Positions 16,703 through 25,037 of a stretch of 64,000 bases of DNA are shown here, one piece after another (position 1 is the first letter of the stretch; every line of letters starts with the position of its first letter). The DNA is taken from contig JAFKLG010000057.1 in the NCBI GenBank assembly GCA_017304945.1, forward strand, positions 1 through 64,000. The letters are read 5' to 3'. The position numbers and the translations under genes were made by a program. The notes under the pieces are model-generated. The model was given only the letters and a program-made list of their open reading frames with translations. It was not told the DNA's origin and made no database searches. This DNA is from Rhodospirillales bacterium. Lineage in GTDB: Bacteria; Pseudomonadota; Alphaproteobacteria; Acetobacterales; Acetobacteraceae.

Positions 16703-18049
16703 TCAGTCGCCGATCGCGGCCAGCACCCGGTCGATGAACTTGTCCGTGCTGCCGAGATAGGCTGCGGGATCGATCAGCCGCTCGATCGCGGCGCGATCCA
16801 GCCGGGAGGATACCGCCGGGTCGCGCTCCAGCGCGTCGGCCAGACCGATCCGATCCGAGAGCGCGACGTCGCAGGCGTGCTTGACCACATGGTGGGCCTC
16901 GCCACGGCCGATCATCGGCGCGAGCCCCATCATCACCGCCTCGGCCACGATCAGCCCGTGCGTGATCCCGAGATTGGCGCGCATCCGTTCGGCGTCCACC
17001 ACCATGCCCTCGGCGATCGCGCGGGCATGCAGCAGCGCGCCATGGGTCAGCACGAAGGCCTGCGGGAGGGCCAGCGCCTCGGCCTGCCACGGGCCGGTCG
17101 CGCGCTCATGGTCCTGCGCCATGGCGCCCTGCATCACCGGCACCAGCGCCTGCACCGTCCGCGACGCCGCCAGGATGTACTCGCTGGCGATCGGGTTGCG
17201 CTTCTGCGGCATGGTGGAGGAGGCGCCGCGGCCGGCAACATACGGCTCCGCCACCTCGCCCACCTCGGTCTGCGCCAGCAGGATGATGTCGGTCGCGAGC
17301 TTGGCCAGGCTCCCGCAGATGAGCCCGAGCAGGCCGACGGTCTCGGCGAGGGCGTCGCGGCAGACATGCCAGGGCGCCAGCGGGACACCGAGGCCGAGTT
17401 CGTCGGCCAGCGCTTCCATCACCGTGATGCCCTGGTCGCCCAGGGAGGCGAGCGTGCCCGCGGCCCCCGAGAACTCCACGACCTGGACGCGGGGACGCAA
17501 CTGGGCCAAGCGCTCGCGATGCGCCAGGAACGGCTGCGCCCAGATCGCGCATTTCAGCCCGAAGCTGGTAGGCAGCGCCTGCTGCAGATGTGTGCGACCC
17601 GCCATCACGGTGTGGCGATGCGTCGCGGCCTGCCGCGCCAGCGCGGTCAGGATGGTGTCCAGTTCGGCCTCGACGAGATCCAGCCCCTGGCGCACCTGCA
17701 GCACCGTGGCCGTATCCATGATGTCCTGCGTGGTGGCGCCCCAATGCGTCCACCCCCCGGCCGCGCCGGCCGCGCGTGACAGCTCCGCCACCAGCCCGAT
17801 CACCGGATAGCCGACATTGCGTGCGCTGGCCGCCAGCGCCTCCGGCCGCAGGTTCTCCACCTTCGCCGCCGCCACGATCGCCTCGGCCGCGTCCCCGGGG
17901 ATCAGCCCGAGCCGCGCCTGCACGCGCGCGAGGGCGGCCTCGGTGTCGAGCATGCGCTGGAAATAGGCCTGCTCGTCGAACACGGCACGCATCGCGTCGC
18001 TGCCGTACAGCGTGCCCAGGATCGGGCCGTCGGCGGGATTGATCGGCAT
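16703..18049 (-). CDS. pcaB: 3-carboxy-cis,cis-muconate cycloisomerase
   Basis: This enzyme lactonises beta-carboxymuconate, the second step of protocatechuate ortho-cleavage. The 448-residue sequence belongs to the fumarase/aspartase/adenosuccinate lyase superfamily, with the signature 'GASSTMPQKRNP' at residues 275-286 and 'THWGATTQDIMDT' near residue 101. The superfamily alone would also allow adenylosuccinate lyase. The position 21 bp downstream of pcaG decides for PcaB. The gene ends 33 bp before the dihydroorotase-family gene. No pcaD or dedicated pcaC lies in this cluster. Confidence 0.88.
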   Translation of the reverse strand: MPINPADGPILGTLYGSDAMRAVFDEQAYFQRMLDTEAALARVQARLGLIPGDAAEAIVAAAKVENLRPEALAASARNVGYPVIGLVAELSRAAGAAGGWTHWGATTQDIMDTATVLQVRQGLDLVEAELDTILTALARQAATHRHTVMAGRTHLQQALPTSFGLKCAIWAQPFLAHRERLAQLRPRVQVVEFSGAAGTLASLGDQGITVMEALADELGLGVPLAPWHVCRDALAETVGLLGLICGSLAKLATDIILLAQTEVGEVAEPYVAGRGASSTMPQKRNPIASEYILAASRTVQALVPVMQGAMAQDHERATGPWQAEALALPQAFVLTHGALLHARAIAEGMVVDAERMRANLGITHGLIVAEAVMMGLAPMIGRGEAHHVVKHACDVALSDRIGLADALERDPAVSSRLDRAAIERLIDPAAYLGSTDKFIDRVLAAIGD

Positions 18050-18070
18050 GAGGTCTCGTTCCTGCTGCGG

Positions 18071-18592
18071 TCAGACGTCCAGGAAGACGGTCTCGCGTTC
18101 GCCCTGGAGGTGGATGTCGAAGCGCCACGTCCCTGGCGCACTCGGCACAGCAACGAGGGTGGCACGGCGGCTGGGATCCTCGATCGACTGCAGCAGCGGA
18201 TCGGTATCGTTCAGCGCCTCTTCCTGAAAATAGGCGCGGGTCGCGAGCCCTGTCATCAGCCCGCGCGAGAGCACCCAGATCGCGATGTGCGGCGCCTGCT
18301 GCGCATTGCCGCGGCCGGCCACCGGCCCGGGCTTCAGGGTGACGAGCCGGAACGTGCCGCTCGCGTCGGTGTTGCTGCGCCCGAAGCCGGGAAACGTGTC
18401 GGAGGTGGGCGGGTCGGTCTGCCAGATCTCGATGCAGGCATCCGGGCAGGGCGCGCCGTCGCCGTCGTAGACCGTCCCGGTCAGCACGATCTTCTCCCCC
18501 TCCGCGCCGAAGCGTGTCAGGTCGGCCCAGTCCGCGTCCTCGATCAGGTGCCAGTACGGGCCGATTGTCTGGCTGGCGGTGGCGCTGGGCAT
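18071..18592 (-). CDS. pcaG: protocatechuate 3,4-dioxygenase alpha subunit
   Basis: The 173-residue alpha chain of the intradiol dioxygenase that opens protocatechuate to beta-carboxymuconate. It begins 'SQTIGPYWH' and has the intradiol fold strands ('VYDGDGAPCPDACIEIWQTD', 'FGRSNTDASGTFRLVT'). As in known alpha chains, it lacks the full set of iron ligands, which reside in PcaH. The start is 3 bp after the pcaH stop and its GGAGGG ribosome site lies within the end of pcaH, so translation is probably coupled. It is somewhat shorter than many alpha chains. Confidence 0.93.
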   Translation of the reverse strand: MPSATASQTIGPYWHLIEDADWADLTRFGAEGEKIVLTGTVYDGDGAPCPDACIEIWQTDPPTSDTFPGFGRSNTDASGTFRLVTLKPGPVAGRGNAQQAPHIAIWVLSRGLMTGLATRAYFQEEALNDTDPLLQSIEDPSRRATLVAVPSAPGTWRFDIHLQGERETVFLDV

Positions 18593-18595
18593 GGC

Positions 18596-19300
18596 TCAGC
18601 CCTCCATCGGCGTGGCGGCGCGCCCGCGCAGGACGACGTCGAACCGGAACCCCAGCGCGAACTCGGGCTGCGTCACGTCGAGGTCGAACGCGGCGATCAG
18701 CCGATCCCGCGCCGCCGGGTCCGGCACGCCGTTGAAGATCGGATCGAGCGCCAGCAGCGGGTCGCCGGGAAAATACATTTGCGTGACCAGCCGGGTCGCG
18801 AAGGCCGGACCGAAGAACGAGAAGTGGATGTGGTTCGGCCGCCACGCGTTGCGGTGGTTCGGCCAGGGGTAGGCGCCCGGCCGGATCGTCAGGAAGCGGT
18901 AGTTGCCTTCGGCATCGGTGAACACGCGGCCGGCGCCGTGGAAGTTCGGGTCGAGCGGCGCGTCGTGCTGGTCGCCGGGATGGTCGTAGCGCCCAGTGGC
19001 GTTGGCCTGCCAGATCTCGACCATCGTATGCGGCACCGGCCGCCCATCCTCGTCCGTGATCCGCCCGGCCACGATGATGCGCTCGCCGATCGCGGCTTGC
19101 CCGGTGGTGTTGCTCGTCAGGTCCACGGAGGCCGGAAACAGCCGTTCGGAGAAGCGCGGGCCCGTCGTCTCGGTGATCGTGTGCGGGATCGGGTGCGGCG
19201 CCTGCTTCGGGAACCGGCGCTGCGTGCTGCGGTATCCCGGCAGATCGAGCGGCGGCTGGGTTCCCGGCGTGATCGGCCGGAAGGGCAGCGGATCGGTCAT
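18596..19300 (-). CDS. pcaH: protocatechuate 3,4-dioxygenase beta subunit
   Basis: The 234-residue catalytic chain holding the non-haem Fe(III). The four expected ligands are present at canonical spacing: Tyr105 ('GRYDHPG'), Tyr144 ('GAYPW'), His157 and His159 ('PNHIHFS'), i.e. gaps of 39, 13 and 2 as in the Pseudomonas enzyme. The ATG at 19300 has a GCGGAG site. It is the first gene of the leftward unit pcaH-pcaG-pcaB-dihydroorotase family. The upstream 112-bp region separating it from a divergent small gene holds inverted repeats that may bind a regulator; no LysR/IclR-type pca regulator gene is adjacent. Confidence 0.95.
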   Translation of the reverse strand: MTDPLPFRPITPGTQPPLDLPGYRSTQRRFPKQAPHPIPHTITETTGPRFSERLFPASVDLTSNTTGQAAIGERIIVAGRITDEDGRPVPHTMVEIWQANATGRYDHPGDQHDAPLDPNFHGAGRVFTDAEGNYRFLTIRPGAYPWPNHRNAWRPNHIHFSFFGPAFATRLVTQMYFPGDPLLALDPIFNGVPDPAARDRLIAAFDLDVTQPEFALGFRFDVVLRGRAATPMEG

Positions 19301-19366
19301 TCTCGGCTCCGCGTGGTCTGAGGGAGGCGCCGCGGCGCTGTGCCGCGGCCGACTGGCCGCACCTTG

Positions 19367-19402
19367 CCTCGCGGCTCGCGCCCTGGCAACGGAGCCGCGA
19401 GG
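19367..19402. promoter_or_regulatory. perfect 11-bp inverted repeat overlapping a ribosome site
   Basis: CCTCGCGGCTC at 19367-19377 is exactly complementary to GAGCCGCGAGG at 19392-19402, with a 14-base spacer, in the pcaH/small-gene divergent region. The right arm runs into the GAGGAGG ribosome site of the small membrane gene. As RNA the hairpin could hide that site; as DNA it could be an operator. Two copies of the palindrome GCCGCGGC lie just upstream (19329-19336 and 19342-19349). Confidence 0.45.
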
Positions 19403-19412
19403 AGGCCCGATC

Positions 19413-19595
19413 GTGAGCTTCGATGGCCTGTCGCCCGACGTGATGCAGGCCGGGCAGATCCTGACCGGCGCCACCATGGCGGCCTGGCTGCTGGCCGGCA
19501 TGCTGCCCCGTCATCGGGCGCGAGTACGCGCCGCGCTGCTGGTCCTCTACCTCGCCGGCGTGGCCGGCTTCCTCCTCTACGTCGCGACCACCTGA
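19413..19595 (+). CDS. small two-helix membrane protein, unknown function
   Basis: A 60-residue protein beginning with GTG behind a very strong GAGGAGG ribosome site at 8 bases. Two hydrophobic segments are visible: about residues 13-31 ('LTGATMAAWLLAGML') and 41-58 ('ALLVLYLAGVAGFLLYVATT'), joined by a basic 'PRHRARVR' loop, so both termini probably face the same side. No family is recognised. It is divergent from pcaH and its last 19 bases overlap the convergent end of dgoA. The ribosome site and clean topology make it likely to be real despite its size. Confidence 0.6.
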   Translation: MSFDGLSPDVMQAGQILTGATMAAWLLAGMLPRHRARVRAALLVLYLAGVAGFLLYVATT

Positions 19596-20221
19596 TCGAG
19601 CGACGCCACCAGGGCGTGCGCCTTGGCGCCGACCATGTCGGGGCTGTCCCCCGGCTTGTAGATCGACGAGCCGATGCCGAACCCGGCAGCCCCCGCCGCA
19701 CGCCAGGCCGGGATGTTGGCCGCATCGATCCCGCCCACCGGCAGCACCGCGGTCCCGGGGGGCAGCACGGCGCGCAGCGCCTTCAGCATGGCGGGGGAGC
19801 CGGCCTCCGCCGGAAACAGCTTCAGCGCGTCGGCGCCGGCTGCGAGCAGCGCGAAGGCCTCCGCGGGCGTGAAGAAGCCCGGAACCGCCAGCAGCCCGTG
19901 CCGCTTGGCCGCCCGCACGATGGCGGGATCGGCGTGGGGTGTCACGATCAGCCGCCCGCCGGCCGCCGCGATCTCCTCCACCTGCTGCTCCGTCATGACC
20001 GTGCCGGCGCCGATCAGCAGCCGGTCGCCAAACCCGCGCGCGAGCCGCGCGATGCTGTCCAGCGGCTCCGGCGAGTTCAGCGGCACCTCGACGATCGCGA
20101 TGCCCTGCCTCTCGAGCGCGGCCGCCACCGGCTCCGCTTCATGCGGCTGGATCCCACGCAGGATCGCGACCAGCGGACAGCGCAGCAGATATCCGCTCAG
20201 CCCCCCATCCCTCAATTCCAT
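19577..20221 (-). CDS. dgoA: 2-dehydro-3-deoxy-6-phosphogalactonate aldolase
   Basis: A 214-residue class I aldolase of the KDPG/KHG family that splits 2-dehydro-3-deoxy-6-phosphogalactonate to pyruvate and glyceraldehyde 3-phosphate. The Schiff-base lysine is Lys134 in 'DALKLFPAE' and the catalytic glutamate is Glu45 in 'VEVPLNS'; 'GAGTVMT' and 'VTPHADP' are also typical. It overlaps the end of the upstream dgoK by 10 bp, so the pair is translationally coupled and specific for D-galactonate rather than the Entner-Doudoroff route. The 3' end overlaps the convergent small membrane gene. Confidence 0.9.
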   Translation of the reverse strand: MELRDGGLSGYLLRCPLVAILRGIQPHEAEPVAAALERQGIAIVEVPLNSPEPLDSIARLARGFGDRLLIGAGTVMTEQQVEEIAAAGGRLIVTPHADPAIVRAAKRHGLLAVPGFFTPAEAFALLAAGADALKLFPAEAGSPAMLKALRAVLPPGTAVLPVGGIDAANIPAWRAAGAAGFGIGSSIYKPGDSPDMVGAKAHALVASLDQVVAT

Positions 20222-21096
20222 GCCGCCGCCGCCCCGATCAGGGCGAGGCCGCGAGCCGCCGCCTCCCCGTTGTGTCGTTCGGCGAAGGCGCCACAGGCGG
20301 CGATCGCGCGCGCGTACAGTGCGGTCAGGTCGGGAGCACCGATCAGGTGCACCACCGTTCCCGGCGTGCCGGCCAGCGCCGCCCGCACCTCGTGCCCGAT
20401 CAGGATGCCGGAGAGATACGCGCCCGCGTCGCCGTCCGACAGCCGGCCGGCCAGCGTCTCCGCCCGCACCCCGAAGACGTGGTGCAACAGCCCCCCCGGT
20501 TCCGCCGACCGCCGCACGCCGGCGTCGAACGCCGCCCCGTCCGGCGGCCCCTCCCGCATCATGCGACCGAGAATCGTGTGTCCGCGCAGCGTGGCGTAGG
20601 TCTCGCCGGTCATGTGCGTGGTGAAGCGGACGATCCGCCCATCCTCCACCCGCGCCCATTTCGAGTGGGTTCCCGGCAGGCAGGCGATGCCGCCGGCGGG
20701 GAAGTCGGCGAGCACCCCGATCACCTCGGTCTCCTCCCCGCGCATCACCTCCGCCACGCCGGATTCGTCGGTGCCCGAGAGCCCCGGCACCAGCTTCACC
20801 TTCGCCCAGTCGAACGGAATCTCCACCAGTTCGGCGGCCAGCTCCGCCGCGCCGGCCGGGCAGGCGACGTACGGCGCCTCCTTCCAGCCCTGGCGACTGC
20901 CGATCATGCCGGAGAGCAGCACCTGGTCCTCTCCGGCCGCGAGCCAGGGTCCGATCTCCTCGCGCAACGTCTCGGCGAACCGGCCATCCGGCACGGCCAA
21001 GATCCCGCGTGGCCCGGCGCGACGGTCGCGGACCGCCCCGTCACGGCCGATCCGGAACGCGCGAAAGCGTGTGGTTCCCCAGTCGACGCCGATCAT
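20212..21096 (-). CDS. dgoK: 2-dehydro-3-deoxygalactonokinase
   Basis: A 294-residue sugar-acid kinase that phosphorylates 2-dehydro-3-deoxygalactonate before the DgoA aldolase. The family N-terminus 'MIGVDWGTTRFRAFRI' carries the phosphate loop. 'LLSGMIGSRQGWKEAPYV' and 'CLPGTHSKWA' are characteristic internal segments. The ATG at 21096 has a GGAGGG ribosome site and matches the family start; an upstream extension was rejected. No dgoD dehydratase or transporter is adjacent, so the rest of the pathway must lie elsewhere. Confidence 0.92.
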   Translation of the reverse strand: MIGVDWGTTRFRAFRIGRDGAVRDRRAGPRGILAVPDGRFAETLREEIGPWLAAGEDQVLLSGMIGSRQGWKEAPYVACPAGAAELAAELVEIPFDWAKVKLVPGLSGTDESGVAEVMRGEETEVIGVLADFPAGGIACLPGTHSKWARVEDGRIVRFTTHMTGETYATLRGHTILGRMMREGPPDGAAFDAGVRRSAEPGGLLHHVFGVRAETLAGRLSDGDAGAYLSGILIGHEVRAALAGTPGTVVHLIGAPDLTALYARAIAACGAFAERHNGEAAARGLALIGAAAAWN

Positions 21097-21177
21097 CGGG
21101 CGGTTCCCTCCGTCGTTGCCTCGCAGTTCATATAGGATGTGACCCACCCCCCGCACTCGCTGTTACGGAGCCCGCGC

Positions 21178-21525
21178 ATGATTGTCGGCGAACCCGGAGA
21201 TCCGCCCGAGGTGCTGGACCTGGAGGCGGCTGCCGAGGACCGGCTGCGTCGGGTCGATGCCGATCCGGCCGACGCGGTGAGCGCCGCGGCGGCGAGTCGG
21301 CTCCGCGCCCTGGCGGCGGAGCTGCGCGCCAACCCCGGCACGCCCTTGCTGCGCGAGTATCGCGCCATCTGCGGCTGGCTCGACGAGTTCGACGGCATGG
21401 AAGACTTCGCCCTGCTCGCGCACGAGTACCGCCAGGGCATCGGCGTCACCCGATCGCCGGCGACGGCGGACGACTACCTGCGGGGCCTGATCGAGCTCGC
21501 CAAGCGGACCTTTGGCGCGCCCTGA
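21178..21525 (+). CDS. hypothetical helical protein
   Basis: A 115-residue, strongly acidic, Ala/Leu-rich protein predicted to be all-helical ('AASRLRALAAELRANPG', 'LIELAKRTFGAP'). I recognise no family. The ATG at 21178 follows ACGGAG; a GTG start at 21139 would add 13 residues but has no better site. It is divergent from dgoK and convergent with the cysteine hydrolase gene, so it stands alone. Composition and codon pattern match its neighbours. Confidence 0.5.
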   Translation: MIVGEPGDPPEVLDLEAAAEDRLRRVDADPADAVSAAAASRLRALAAELRANPGTPLLREYRAICGWLDEFDGMEDFALLAHEYRQGIGVTRSPATADDYLRGLIELAKRTFGAP

Positions 21526-21549
21526 TCCCGACGCACCGCGATCCAGACG

Positions 21550-22221
21550 TCATCCGCGCTCGGCGCCCTCGATCTCCGCGACCAGCGCCGCCGTCGTGAC
21601 CTGCCGGCAATAGCCGCGGTTGTTGCGCAGCGCCCAGTCGTGCCGCTCCTGCGTCAGCGTCGCGCAAGCATCGGTCGGCACCGTGACGAGATAGCCGAGG
21701 TCGCAGGCGTCCCGCACGGCGGAGTCGACACATTGGTCGGTCAGGCATCCGGCCAGGATCAGCGATCGCACCCCGAGATTGCGCAGCACGTAGTCGACAT
21801 TGGTCGACATGAAGACCGAGGACGAGGTCTTCGGCAGCACGATCTCGTCCCCGGCCGGTGCGATCGCGTCCAGCACCTGGGCGTCCCAGGAGCCCTTCGG
21901 CACGTACAATCCACTGATCTTGTAGTCGAGGCTCATGTCGCGCCCGTCCTGGGTGAGCGACTCGATCACCGTGTACATCACCTCGATCCGCGCCCGCCGG
22001 CACGCCGCCTGCAGCCGCTGCATGGCGGGCAGGGCGGTCTGCTGCATGGTCCGGAAGTAGAACCCGTAGCGCGCATCCCGCTCCGCCACGTCCATCCCGG
22101 CATATTCGCCGCCATCCGGCCGCGCATTGTAGTTCTGCACGTCGATGAACAGCAGCGCGGCGTGGTCGGGATCGATCGGCACCTCGCGGCTGAGCCCGGC
22201 CCAGCGACCCGCCCCGCTCAT
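21550..22221 (-). CDS. isochorismatase-like cysteine hydrolase
   Basis: A 223-residue member of the isochorismatase superfamily. The Asp-Lys-Cys triad is visible as Asp27 ('FIDVQN'), Lys131 ('LPKTSSSVF') and Cys164 ('TDQCVDS'). The superfamily includes ureidoacrylate, N-carbamoylsarcosine, biuret and nicotinamide hydrolases. The extended 'YFRTMQQTALPAMQRL' helix region resembles the RutB/N-carbamoyl group, but the substrate cannot be fixed. It overlaps the upstream N-formylglutamate amidohydrolase gene by ATGA, so the two probably act in one amide-catabolic step series. Confidence 0.8.
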   Translation of the reverse strand: MSGAGRWAGLSREVPIDPDHAALLFIDVQNYNARPDGGEYAGMDVAERDARYGFYFRTMQQTALPAMQRLQAACRRARIEVMYTVIESLTQDGRDMSLDYKISGLYVPKGSWDAQVLDAIAPAGDEIVLPKTSSSVFMSTNVDYVLRNLGVRSLILAGCLTDQCVDSAVRDACDLGYLVTVPTDACATLTQERHDWALRNNRGYCRQVTTAALVAEIEGAERG

Positions 22222-22997
22222 GCCGCCCCGCGCAGCCGGCGATCGGCCTCGGTCAGCACCCGCGCGAACCGCTCCGCCCATTCCGCCTCGCCGGCCTCGT
22301 CGGCGATCAGGTCCTGGCGGATCTCGATCTCCACATGCGGCAGACCCCGCTTCTCGCCATGGGTCGGGATGCCGTAGTCGCTCGCTTCGGTGATCGCGTA
22401 GGGCGCGTTGTCGCCCACCACCATGCCGGGTTCGGCCCGCAGCAGCTCCAACATGATCGCGGCAAACTGCACGTCCTTGTTGTAGAGCACCCCCACCTGC
22501 ATGTCGCGCCGCTCACCCTTGAATGTCGGGGTGAAGCTGTGCATCGCCACCAGCACCGTCCTCCGGCCGGCATCCCGTCGCGCATCCAGCAGCGCGCCGA
22601 TCCGCGCATGGTAGGGCGTGAAGATCGCGTCCACCCGCGCGGCCCGATCCGCGGCCGAGAGCCCCACATTCCCTGGAACCGGCGTGATCTCGCTGATCTC
22701 GGGCATTGCGGTCGCCCAGTCCGGGTTGCGATTGCAGTCGATCACCAGCCGCGAATAGACCTGCAGCACCGCGGTCGCGTCGAGCCGCGCCGACAAGCGC
22801 TCCGTCACCCCCGCGATCCCGATATCCCATGCGATGTGGCGTTCCCACTCCGCCGGCGGCACGCCGAGGTCGCCCAGTTGGCGCGGCACGCGCCGGCCCG
22901 CATGATCGGCGGTCAGGAACAGGTCCGACCGCCCCTCCGCCCGCAACACCCGCACGGGCGACGGTTCGTCCGCCGCCAGCAACCCCGCTCCAGCCAT
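22218..22997 (-). CDS. N-formylglutamate amidohydrolase family protein
   Basis: A 259-residue zinc-dependent hydrolase of the FGase family (PF05013), which releases formate and glutamate in one histidine degradation branch or acts on related N-acyl amino acids. Family features include 'LFLTADHAGRRVP' (metal-binding region), 'HIAWDIGIAGV', 'YSRLVIDCNRNP', 'VAMHSFTPTF' and 'HVEIEIRQDLI'. The ATG at 22997 has an AAGGAG site. No hut genes are nearby, and the coupled isochorismatase-type hydrolase suggests a different amide substrate. It is divergent from the quinone reductase gene. Confidence 0.85.
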   Translation of the reverse strand: MAGAGLLAADEPSPVRVLRAEGRSDLFLTADHAGRRVPRQLGDLGVPPAEWERHIAWDIGIAGVTERLSARLDATAVLQVYSRLVIDCNRNPDWATAMPEISEITPVPGNVGLSAADRAARVDAIFTPYHARIGALLDARRDAGRRTVLVAMHSFTPTFKGERRDMQVGVLYNKDVQFAAIMLELLRAEPGMVVGDNAPYAITEASDYGIPTHGEKRGLPHVEIEIRQDLIADEAGEAEWAERFARVLTEADRRLRGAA

Positions 22998-23085
22998 GCA
23001 GTCTCCTTCCGCCCCACCCCGGCGGCGTGCATAGGCACGCTCCGCCCCAGCCCCTATGCTGCGCCCTCCGCAGGAGGACCGCCGC

Positions 23086-24087
23086 ATGACCTTGCCGCAG
23101 AGCATGACCTATATCCAGGCCGAGGGCGCTGGCGGTCCCGAGGTCCTGAGGCCGGCCACCGGCCCGCTGCCGACCCTGAAGCCCGACGAGGTGCTGATCC
23201 GCGTCGCCGCCGCCGGCGTGAACCGCCCGGACGTGGCGCAGCGCCAGGGCAGCTATCCGCCGCCGCCCGGCGCCAGCCCGATCCTCGGCCTGGAAGTCGC
23301 GGGGGAGGTCGTCCAGGTCGGCCCGGAGGTCACCACCCTGAAAGCGGGCGACCAGGTCTGCGCCCTCACCAATGGCGGTGGCTACGCGGAATACGCCGCC
23401 GCCCCCGCCGCCCAGTGCCTGCCGTTCCCGGCCGGCTACGACGCACTCCGCGCCGGCGCCCTTCCCGAAACCTTCTTCACCGTCTGGGCCAACGTGTTCG
23501 ATCTCGGGCGGCTCGCGCCCGGCGAGACCCTGCTCGTGCATGGCGGCACCAGCGGCATCGGCGTGACCGCGATCCAGCTCGCCAAGGCGTTCGGCGCGAC
23601 CGTCTACGCCACTGCCGGCTCCGAGGAGAAATGCGCCGCCTGCAAGCGGATCGGCGCCGATGCCGCGATCAACTACCGCACCGAGGATTTCGCCGACGCC
23701 ATCAAGCGCCTGACCGGCGGCAAGGGCGTGAACGTCATCCTCGACATGGTCGGCGCGCCCTACGCCACCCGCAACATCCGCAGCCTCGCGATGGACGGAC
23801 GCCTCGTGCTGATCGCCTTCCTGGGCGGCTCCAAGGCGGAGAATTTCGATTTCGTCCAGGTCATGACCAAGCGCCTGACCATCACCGGGTCCACCATGCG
23901 GCCCCGCACCACCGCCCAGAAGGGCGCCATCGCCGCGGAGCTGCGGGAAAAGGCCTGGCCGCTGCTCGCGGCCGGCAAGGTCGCGCCGCTGATCCACGCC
24001 ACCTTCCCGCTGGCGGAAGCCGCCGAGGCGCACCGGCTGATGGAGAGCAGCGCCCATATCGGCAAGATCATGCTCCGCGTCGGCTGA
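23086..24087 (+). CDS. NAD(P)H quinone oxidoreductase, PIG3/zinc-free MDR type
   Basis: A 333-residue medium-chain reductase. The N-terminal GroES-like part contains '[18 protein letters not shown]'-type sequence, and the Rossmann nucleotide site is '[15 protein letters not shown]' at about 151-165, of the NADPH-preferring kind. The zinc ligands of alcohol dehydrogenases are absent. The C-terminal '[11 protein letters not shown]'-like segment ('[16 protein letters not shown]') is typical of the PIG3 (TP53I3) subgroup. The ATG at 23086 is chosen for its AGGAGG ribosome site 9 bases away. It heads a rightward run with the EamA transporter and alpha/beta hydrolase. Confidence 0.88.
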   Translation: MTLPQSMTYIQAEGAGGPEVLRPATGPLPTLKPDEVLIRVAAAGVNRPDVAQRQGSYPPPPGASPILGLEVAGEVVQVGPEVTTLKAGDQVCALTNGGGYAEYAAAPAAQCLPFPAGYDALRAGALPETFFTVWANVFDLGRLAPGETLLVHGGTSGIGVTAIQLAKAFGATVYATAGSEEKCAACKRIGADAAINYRTEDFADAIKRLTGGKGVNVILDMVGAPYATRNIRSLAMDGRLVLIAFLGGSKAENFDFVQVMTKRLTITGSTMRPRTTAQKGAIAAELREKAWPLLAAGKVAPLIHATFPLAEAAEAHRLMESSAHIGKIMLRVG

Positions 24088-24158
24088 CGGAGGGCACGAT
24101 CTCCCCGTCGAGCCCGGCACCGGCCGCCGCTGCTCCAATCGCGCCCGCCAGCCTGCCG

Positions 24159-25037
24159 ATGGGCGGACTGGCCCAGCTCTTCGCATCGGTCGTGCTGCTC
24201 TCCAGCGCCTGGCCGCTCACCAAGATCGCGATCGGCGCCGGCGCCACCCCGATCTGGTTCGCCGAAGGCCGCGCCGTGCTCTCCGGCCTGGTCGCCGCCG
24301 CGATCCTCGCCGCGCGCGGTCGCCTGCGCCGGCCGCATCGCGCCGATCTCCCCGCCTTGTTCGCCGTCGGCGCCCTGCAACTCGGGGGCTACTTCGCCCT
24401 CGCGCATGAGGCCGTGGCCTGGGTGCCGGCCGGGCGCACCGCCATCCTCGCCAACACCACCACGATCTGGGTCGTGCCGCTCTCGCTGATCTTCCTGCGT
24501 GAGCCGATCCCCGCGCGCCGCTGGATCGCCGCCGGCCTCGGGCTCGCCGGCATCGCGGTGCTGACCAATCCCTGGGCCATCGACTGGCGCGCACCGAACG
24601 TGCTGATCGGCCACGCTTTCCTGCTCGGCGCCGCCCTCTCCTGGTCGATCGCCATCCTGGTGACCCGGGTCGCCCGTCCGCAGCTCAGCATGTTCGAGCT
24701 GCTGCCCTGGTGCTTCCTGGTCGCCGCCGTGATCCTGGCCCCGGTGGTCGCGCTGCGGGCGCCGCATGGCACGATCGGCCACGCCCACTCCGCCTGGCTT
24801 TCCCTCGCCTATATCGGCCTGATCGCCGGCCCGCTCGGCACCTGGTGCGTGATGGAGGCGACCGCGAAACTGCCCACGGTCGTATCGTCCGTGGGTTTCC
24901 TCACCACACCCGCCGTCAGCCTGATCCTCGCCAACCTCGTCCTGCAGGAGCCGTTCACGCCCGACCTGCTGCTGGGCGCCGCGCTGATCATGGTGGGGGT
25001 CGGTTTCGCCGCCTGGCCGGGAGCCCGCCGCCGATGA
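24159..25037 (+). CDS. EamA/DMT family exporter
   Basis: A 292-residue inner-membrane transporter of the drug/metabolite superfamily with about ten hydrophobic segments in two EamA repeats. The first repeat runs from 'LAQLFASVVLLSSAWPLTKI' through 'GLGLAGIAVLTNPW'. The second runs from 'VLIGHAFLLGAALSWSIAIL' through 'LLLGAALIMVGVGFAAWPG'. Each ends with the typical 'PL/FLREP' or 'LQEP' element. These proteins usually export amino acids or metabolites; the substrate is unknown. The exact start is uncertain (71 bp after the reductase stop, no strong ribosome site). The stop overlaps the next gene by ATGA. Confidence 0.82.
   Translation: MGGLAQLFASVVLLSSAWPLTKIAIGAGATPIWFAEGRAVLSGLVAAAILAARGRLRRPHRADLPALFAVGALQLGGYFALAHEAVAWVPAGRTAILANTTTIWVVPLSLIFLREPIPARRWIAAGLGLAGIAVLTNPWAIDWRAPNVLIGHAFLLGAALSWSIAILVTRVARPQLSMFELLPWCFLVAAVILAPVVALRAPHGTIGHAHSAWLSLAYIGLIAGPLGTWCVMEATAKLPTVVSSVGFLTTPAVSLILANLVLQEPFTPDLLLGAALIMVGVGFAAWPGARRR

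Noticed and set aside
16703..18049. Adenylosuccinate lyase (purB)
   Set aside because: Same superfamily signature, but the gene sits in a tight operon with pcaH and pcaG.
17106..19514. 802-codon minus-strand ORF covering pcaB, pcaG and pcaH in another frame
   Set aside because: Arg/Pro/Ala-rich shadow of three genes with diagnostic active sites.
21550..22221. Isochorismatase of siderophore biosynthesis
   Set aside because: No aryl carrier domain or ent-type genes; it is coupled to an N-formylglutamate amidohydrolase.
22335..24158. Long N-terminal extension of the EamA transporter frame across the quinone reductase and upstream genes
   Set aside because: It is antisense or out of frame to well-supported genes; the membrane protein clearly begins near 24159.
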